64,000 bases of DNA from an uncultured Clostridia bacterium (GTDB lineage: Bacteria; Bacillota; Clostridia; TANB77; CAG-508): positions 1 through 64,000 of the forward strand of contig CANRNC010000001.1 of assembly GCA_947631915.1 (NCBI GenBank). The letters run 5' to 3'. The translations under genes were made by a program, and so were the position numbers. How positions within the stretch are numbered: the stretch's first letter is position 1; every line of letters begins with the position of its first letter. The notes below the pieces were generated by a model. It saw only the letters and a list, made by a program, of their open reading frames with translations. It was not told the origin of the DNA and did no database searches. Positions 62,360-64,000 of this stretch are shown here, in pieces.

Positions 62360-63554
62360 TTATTGTATATTGATGTCTATCTTTTTTTCTACTCCAATAT
62401 TTTCCAATCTTTCATATATTAATTGAACTTCTATTCCTCCATCAATTTCTTTCTCATTGACTCTTTTATTTATTATATTCGATGTATCTCCTATTTCTTC
62501 GGAAAGTTGACTTTCCAATTCTTTAAGCATGTTTTTTTTCAACTCGTCATAATTATATACTTTTTTCACACTAGTAACTTCTTCATATTGGTCAATCCCT
62601 AGTTCAATAGGCAAATAAAAATCAGAAAATATTCTTAATTTTTTTCTTTCATTTATTGTATCATATTTTTCAAAATTTGGAATACTTTTGTATAAATTTA
62701 TTCGAAAATTATTAAATTTTAGAAAATATCTTTTTTCAGAATTTCCTGTATATGTGTCTTCATCTTGTTCATATTTCATGCTTTTAGAGGTTTCATACCA
62801 AACTCTCGCTTCTATTTCTGCTTCACTATGTACATATCTTGTTCCTGTATATTTACCTTCCATCCAACCGAGCCACAAGAATAGTTCCTTCTGTTACAAC
62901 ATCTCCTATTTTTACTAGGGGAGTGCCACTTCTAGCATTTATTTTTGTTATTACTCCTGCTTTATTTGCTACTATATTACAATAGTCATTTTTATCTATT
63001 ATCTCTGGTTTTTCTGTATTTTCTACTATTTTTACAATAGCATTTGTACCATTTAAATCTATACTCATCCATGCAATATCATTTCTTTTTAATCTTATTT
63101 GTCTTATTATTTCATCAGTATCAATTTTTGATTTTAGTACTCCGATTACTATTCCTTTTTCATTTAATTCTTCTAAAATTTCTTTTGTTTCTATTTTTTC
63201 ATTTCCTAATATCTCAATATTCCATATAAATCTAGAAGTAGTAAATATACTTAAAATAATTATTAGTAATGCTATTACAAAAATCTTTCTCTTTTTATAT
63301 CTATTTAATATGAATGGTAGTCCCTTTTTACTATTTATAGCTACTCTACATTTAGTTTTTCTCGCAATATTTTTAACCTTTTTAAAATCCTTTATGCTAA
63401 TATTAGTTTGTAAATATGTTGATTTTTGTCTTCTCATGTTCCATAGAAGTATTCCTTTACTTATGCACATATTTATAAACCTTTCAATAAAATATCCTTC
63501 TACTGATATATTAACATATCCACTAATATAACCTAATAAGATTTTAAATATCAC
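62360..63554 (-). CDS. yqfD: sporulation protein YqfD, two ORFs joined by +1 shift at CGG (62868-62870)
   Basis: ORF 62853..63554 ends GDVVTEGTILVA-RLDGR*; ORF 62360..62878 continues GWMEGKYTGTRYVHSEAEIEARVWYE after skipping C 62870. Confidence 0.9.
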
Positions 63555-63863
63555 TTATTTTTCCTCCATCTCATCATCTTCGTAACTTTCAAAATTTATA
63601 CTATCTATTTTTCCAGTAATTTTCATATCATCTTGATTCATTTGTATTAATTTTAAATTAAGACCATTTACATTAATAAGCCCTATATGTGTATTTACTT
63701 TTATATAAAAATCCTCATATTCCATAATGTTTTTATAATTTTCAATTAGCATCTCTTCAAATCCCAAGATTGAAATTTTAGGTATATTAGAAACAACTTC
63801 TGGTGGCATTTCTAATAATTCATTTATTCGATTCATACTCCTAGCTATTTTTCTTTTTTTCAA
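63555..63863 (-). CDS. yqfC: sporulation protein YqfC
   Basis: LEMPPEVVSNIPKISILGFEEMLIENYKNIMEY; adjacent to yqfD. Confidence 0.85.
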   Translation of the reverse strand: MKKRKIARSMNRINELLEMPPEVVSNIPKISILGFEEMLIENYKNIMEYEDFYIKVNTHIGLINVNGLNLKLIQMNQDDMKITGKIDSINFESYEDDEMEEK

Positions 63864-63886
63864 TTATATTATCTCCTCACTCTTAA

Positions 63887-64000
63887 TTATCTTTCGAAGT
63901 CATTTATACTTCTAAATTCATATCCCATTTCTTTTATTTTTTTTATTACTTCGTCCAATATTTCTGAATTATCTTTTGATGTAGAATGTAATAATATTAC
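63887..64000 (-). CDS. polysaccharide deacetylase-like protein, C-terminal part (truncated by window end)
   Basis: ...VILLHSTSKDNSEILDEVIKKIKEMGYEFRSINDFER*. Confidence 0.65.
   Translation of the reverse strand, partial: VILLHSTSKDNSEILDEVIKKIKEMGYEFRSINDFER

Noticed and set aside
7560-62870. All four frameshifts as plain sequencing errors
   Set aside because: Same base, same codon context, always before a conserved Gly, non-homopolymer. Systematic error cannot be ruled out without reads, so kept as the main alternative.

Overview
AT-rich Firmicutes/Clostridia-like chromosomal window, mostly on the minus strand. It holds a dcw cluster (ftsZ, ftsA, sbp, two DUF881 genes, ftsQ, murA), recN, a dacF-like gene, and a relaxase-less type IV secretion-like locus (~11.7-29.2 kb: PrgI, TraC-N-like, VirB4, VirB6-like, VirB8-like, M15 peptidase, three VirB2-like pilins). 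It also holds M16 peptidases, rpsU, prs, nrdDG, engB, serS, leuS, an ECF sigma/anti-sigma/Spo0A-like set, rplU-rpmA, deoD, ppaC, adhE and recO-yqzL-era-ybeY-yqfD-yqfC. Most striking observation: four conserved genes (murA, dacF-like, recO, yqfD) are each split by the same event. In every case the zero frame runs into a CGG codon, and skipping exactly its first C (+1) turns NNN-C-GGN into a conserved Gly codon and restores the full protein. A hand scan found no other in-frame CGG in the core-looking genes. The only others (four codons) lie in three accessory-looking ORFs. This suggests CGG is unassigned or very slowly decoded and acts as a +1 recoding signal, comparable in logic to Ty1 CUU-AGG-C or prfB CUU-UGA-C. 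Also notable: a RAYT transposase with palindromic repeats inside and around it, a 64-bp tandem palindrome array, exactly 11-bp phased GTAATATTTTT iterons in four intergenic regions, and an L27 without the Prp-cleaved N-terminus together with absence of prp. All calls were made by reading; no database search was run.
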